Shown: one piece after another, positions 62,101 through 64,000 of the stretch
Position numbering within the stretch: the first letter of the stretch is position 1
Layout: each line of letters starts with the position of its first letter
Source of the DNA: Clostridium sartagoforme
GTDB lineage: Bacteria > Bacillota > Clostridia > Clostridiales > Clostridiaceae
Direction of reading: 5' to 3'
Assembly (NCBI RefSeq): GCF_004794105.1
Contig: NZ_SRYR01000004.1
Span: forward strand, 124,001-188,000
DNA length: 64,000 bases
Notes under the pieces: model-generated
Database searches by the model: none
The model's input: only the letters and a program-made list of their open reading frames with translations
What the model was told of the DNA's origin: nothing
Position numbers and translations under genes: made by a program

Positions 62101-64000
62101 CAAAGGGAAATGCAATTGATGTACCATTTATAATTGACATGAAAAAAGCTTATCAAATTGAAAAATTAGAGCTACTGTTTAGAAATGCAGGAAATGGTTC
62201 TGTAAAGCGTGCTGAAATATATAGCAGCTTAGATGGTGTTAATTATCAAAAGGTATTTAGTAATGCAAGCGATTCTGGAAATGCAGCTTGGACTACTGAT
62301 GGACAAGTAAAAACTATAGGATTTGATGCTCCAATTAAAGCGCGTTACTTTAAGATTGTAACTAAAGAATCAGTTGGTAACTTCTTGACTATGAGAGAGT
62401 TTAGACCATACATGGTAGATGGAAGTAAGGGTCAACTTGTTGGTGACTGGAACAATGGTGGAACAATTGAAGAAGGAGATTTAACATTCCTTCAAAATTA
62501 CACTGGATTATCATCTGTAGATGCAGATTGGGATTATGTATCAATGGCTGACTTAAACTTTAATAATGTTATTGATGCTTACGATATAAGTTATGTAGCA
62601 AGCCAATTAGAAGGTGGTATAGTACCAACAGAAGGTGGAAATGTTGCTGGAGAAATTATGCTAGTTCCGAATAAAGCAAGTATTTCAGCAGGCGAAACAT
62701 TTACTGTTGATGTTGTAGGTACTGGATTATCAGATGTTAATGCCTTTAGTGCTGAGATTCCTTTAGATTCAAGTAAGTATGAATTTGTAAAAACAGAAGG
62801 TGCAGTCTCAACAGCTTCTATGAAGAACTTCTCAAAGATTAGACTTCATAGTGATAATTCACAAGATCTTTATACTGTATTCACTAATATTGGTGATAAC
62901 GTTAGACTTAACGGAACAGATACTCTTGCAACAATTACTTTAAAAGCTAAGAGTGATATTAATTTTGACTTAGCATTAAGTGATGCATTAGTAGTTGATA
63001 GTAACTTAAATTCTAAAAATGCAGTTGCTAATATTACTAATCCAGAAGATCCATTACCAGGAGATAAAGATTCAGTAGTGAAGATTGGAAAAGAAAGTAT
63101 TACTGTAACTGGTGATGAGTCACAATTACAAACAGGAATGGGATTAAGCAGATTAATAGATGGAACTACAAGTAGTGATGATAGTTCTCGTATGGATTTA
63201 AAATGGGTATATTCTGCTGATCAAGCAGATAAGGGAAAGCTTCCATTTGAAATGACATTTACATTTAAGGAAGCTAAGAAGTTTAATAACTTTACAATAT
63301 ACAATAGAACTAATGCTGATGGTAAAAATAATATTGCAGCAATGAAAAAAGTAAAAGCAGTTGGATACTTAAATGGTGTTGCAACAGATTTAGGTGAAGT
63401 ATCTAATATTACAACTGCAAAGACTATATTCAATTTAGAAGGTAAATCATTTGATAAGATTGTAATTACAGCTTTAGAATCTAATAAGGATATGTACACT
63501 TTAGCAATAAATGAAATAGAATTCTATGAAGAAAAGCAACAAGCACCATCATCAATAGAATTTTTAGAAAATGCACCAACTAATCTTTATGTTAATAAGA
63601 TAGCACCTATATTTGCAAAAGTATTACCTGAAACTGCAAATTTAAATTATAAACTTACTTCAGATAATGAAGAGGTAGTAAAGGTTATACGTGTAGATAA
63701 TGGTAATTCATCTACTTATTATTTAAGAGGGGTTAAGCCGGGTACAGCAAAGGTAACAGCTACAACAGTTGATGGAAAACTTAGCGATCTACATGAAGTT
63801 ACAGTACTTGATGGATTTGATAAATCTATATTAATTGAAGCTATTGAAAAGGGTAAATCATACTCAAAGAATAGTGAAATTTATACAGAGGAAACTTATT
63901 CAGAATTACTAAAGGCTATAGAAAATGCTGAAAAGGTATTAGAATCAGCAAAGACAGAATCAGAATTAAGTTCTGCCATTATATCAATAAGGGTAGCTAT
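59136..64000 (+). CDS. Secreted modular GH31 glycosidase, 3' end outside window
   Basis: Open for 1621 codons with no stop. Signal peptide 1-30 (MKRKMIAAKLTALALTTVFA, SVSA end). GH31 catalytic domain about 60-760 with LPNDGYG, catalytic-nucleophile candidate D425 (KTDVAWVGAGY) and acid/base candidate D478 (SIWSGDQYGG), 53 residues apart; the motifs fit the alpha-N-acetylgalactosaminidase branch rather than alpha-glucosidases (WNDMNEP absent). Then fibronectin III (about 869-950), an F5/8-type carbohydrate domain (952-1090), a dockerin-like pair (1099-1162), a cohesin-like domain (1169-1296), a second F5/8-type domain, an Ig-like BIG2 domain (about 1479-1559) and FIVAR (from 1562). Probably mucin-directed. 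GGGAGG precedes ATG. Confidence 0.92.
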   Translation, partial: MKRKMIAAKLTALALTTVFASGLMIQSVSAYEISVGTNLATENIISEQKANDYKVIGGVKDVIQSENKVTFEMTTGEKIRVSILENDVLRIYMDPKGEFQEDPTPNSKDHIAKIIDKQESEYSNVTPVLEMGNTIKVSTEVIELRVDKATGKMELFNKKTNSLVWKEAEPLKYKDTETIQTLEASEDEYFYGGGQQNGRFSHKGKVINIKNENNWVDGGVSSPTPFYFSTKGYGVMRHTFKPGQYDFEATEEGKMTAKHDEKRFDAYYFIDEKPTDIINKFTELTGKPILLPEYAFYLGHANAYARDWINDETGQESQTPKPGFDRQETLMVDAKKVVDEHIDNDMPLGWFLPNDGYGAGYGRADTIDGNIALLKEFVDYTKSKGIQTGLWTQSDLKPTGVGEVYLQRDIDKEVGEAGTNAVKTDVAWVGAGYSFALNAVRQAAEGIVNNSVDRARPFIVSLDGWAGTQRYASIWSGDQYGGNWEYIRFHIPTYIGSGLSGQPNVGSDVDGIFGGNKLIQTRDIQWKAFTPVEIDMDGWGSNPKKPYIFGEPYNSINRMYLKLKAEMMPYNYSIANEATNDGVPMVRAMMLEYPEAYTYGTNTEYQYMWGPNLLVAPIYQDTASDSAGNDIRNDIYLPDEDQIWIDYFTGQQYRGGGVLNNFDAPMWKLPLFVKNGAIIPMANENNTPEDIDDSQRKFEVYPSGDTSFEMYEDDGLTTDYYEGKSATTMITSSAPKTGKGKAVIKAGLLTGSYEGIVTERSTEFTVNVSEKPTDLSLKVGNENVDLKEAASLEEFEKGTNLYFYDESPNLNKYSTEGSEFADVDITTTPKIYVKVDKTDVTVNEVELTINDFINTQDISKNEVNKDLKAPKNFEAPEDLITSSSIDLTWDKVKDAESYEIEIDGIIQRNITSTEYSHKGLDFDTEYSYRIRSVNKDGYSEWSKELTARTDLDPYRNVPKDMTVKWTEGQYSSDVPANAVDGDDNSQFHSKGNAIDVPFIIDMKKAYQIEKLELLFRNAGNGSVKRAEIYSSLDGVNYQKVFSNASDSGNAAWTTDGQVKTIGFDAPIKARYFKIVTKESVGNFLTMREFRPYMVDGSKGQLVGDWNNGGTIEEGDLTFLQNYTGLSSVDADWDYVSMADLNFNNVIDAYDISYVASQLEGGIVPTEGGNVAGEIMLVPNKASISAGETFTVDVVGTGLSDVNAFSAEIPLDSSKYEFVKTEGAVSTASMKNFSKIRLHSDNSQDLYTVFTNIGDNVRLNGTDTLATITLKAKSDINFDLALSDALVVDSNLNSKNAVANITNPEDPLPGDKDSVVKIGKESITVTGDESQLQTGMGLSRLIDGTTSSDDSSRMDLKWVYSADQADKGKLPFEMTFTFKEAKKFNNFTIYNRTNADGKNNIAAMKKVKAVGYLNGVATDLGEVSNITTAKTIFNLEGKSFDKIVITALESNKDMYTLAINEIEFYEEKQQAPSSIEFLENAPTNLYVNKIAPIFAKVLPETANLNYKLTSDNEEVVKVIRVDNGNSSTYYLRGVKPGTAKVTATTVDGKLSDLHEVTVLDGFDKSILIEAIEKGKSYSKNSEIYTEETYSELLKAIENAEKVLESAKTESELSSAIISIRVA

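Noticed and set aside
59136..64000. Alpha-glucosidase function for the GH31 enzyme
   Set aside because: The typical WNDMNEP nucleophile motif is absent; the KTDVAWVG motif fits another subfamily.

Overview
The window looks like a chromosomal segment of a low-GC, Gram-positive, butyrate-forming anaerobe of the Clostridium sensu stricto type. The evidence is very AT-rich DNA with strong AGGAGG-type ribosome binding sites, a rex-crt-bcd-etfB-etfA-hbd butyryl-CoA locus, clostridial regulatory RNAs (T-box, SAM-I, Mn2+ and PTS antiterminator elements), a YtvI-type sporulation membrane protein, and a huge modular glycosidase with cohesin, dockerin and FIVAR parts. I see no prophage, intact insertion sequence, CRISPR array or rRNA operon. 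Species assignment is not possible by eye.

Layout. 1-4.2 kb: an envelope cluster (LtaS-type synthase, membrane GT-C glycosyltransferase, GT2 glycosyltransferase, GtrA flippase) that fits synthesis and glycosylation of lipoteichoic acid. 4.3-11.7 kb: single genes (MATE transporter, P1 peptidase, small alarmone synthetase, sirtuin, GNAT, FlaR-like kinase) mixed with very small membrane proteins, two of which are paralogues with damaged or unusual starts. 12.0-14.8 kb: a pyroglutamate-related operon (DUF969, DUF979, pcp, GGCT-like). 15.0-17.0 kb: ptsG under a RAT antiterminator. 18.5-20.6 kb: alcohol dehydrogenase, cupin and MerR regulator behind a promoter with a 19-bp spacer. 20.9-24.5 kb: hom, fthC and SAM-riboswitch-controlled metY. 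24.5-33.1 kb: small proteins, a frameshifted acetyltransferase, T-box-controlled thrS, an HNH-like protein, tRNA-Gly and tRNA-Lys, NhaC, ispF. 33.7-36.1 kb: a sortase, an apparent SigI/RsgI fusion protein and an RluF-type pseudouridine synthase, followed by a structured RNA candidate and a dense cluster of perfect DnaA boxes. 37.7-50.3 kb: metal homeostasis (Mn-riboswitch P-type ATPase, CsoR-type operator with copA and copZ, CadC/CadA), with manC, ytvI, a NUDIX protein and a phospholipase-C-like protein between. 50.3-50.8 kb: a predicted small RNA and a large palindromic repeat. 51.1-57.0 kb: rex and the butyryl-CoA operon, with a repeat-filled gap before hbd. 57.5-58.5 kb: an OGG1-like glycosylase. 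59.1 kb to the end: the 5' part of a secreted GH31 enzyme.

How the genes work together. Rex (NADH/NAD+) very likely controls the butyryl-CoA genes through a perfect TTGTTA-N6-TAACAA site. Cu, Cd/Zn and Mn export each sit behind a recognisable metal-responsive site or RNA. Methionine/threonine supply is represented by hom and metY.

Most novel-looking features: (i) the SigI-like/RsgI fusion next to a sortase; (ii) five perfect DnaA boxes within 500 bp far from any visible dnaA; (iii) two multicopy palindromic repeat families, one of about 310-370 bp and one sitting directly after stop codons; (iv) an unidentified structured RNA after rluF and a promoter-to-terminator small RNA after cadA; (v) two paralogous mini membrane proteins, one with an early stop and one without an ATG. 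Starts were chosen by ribosome binding site spacing. All family assignments are from motif reading without database searches.
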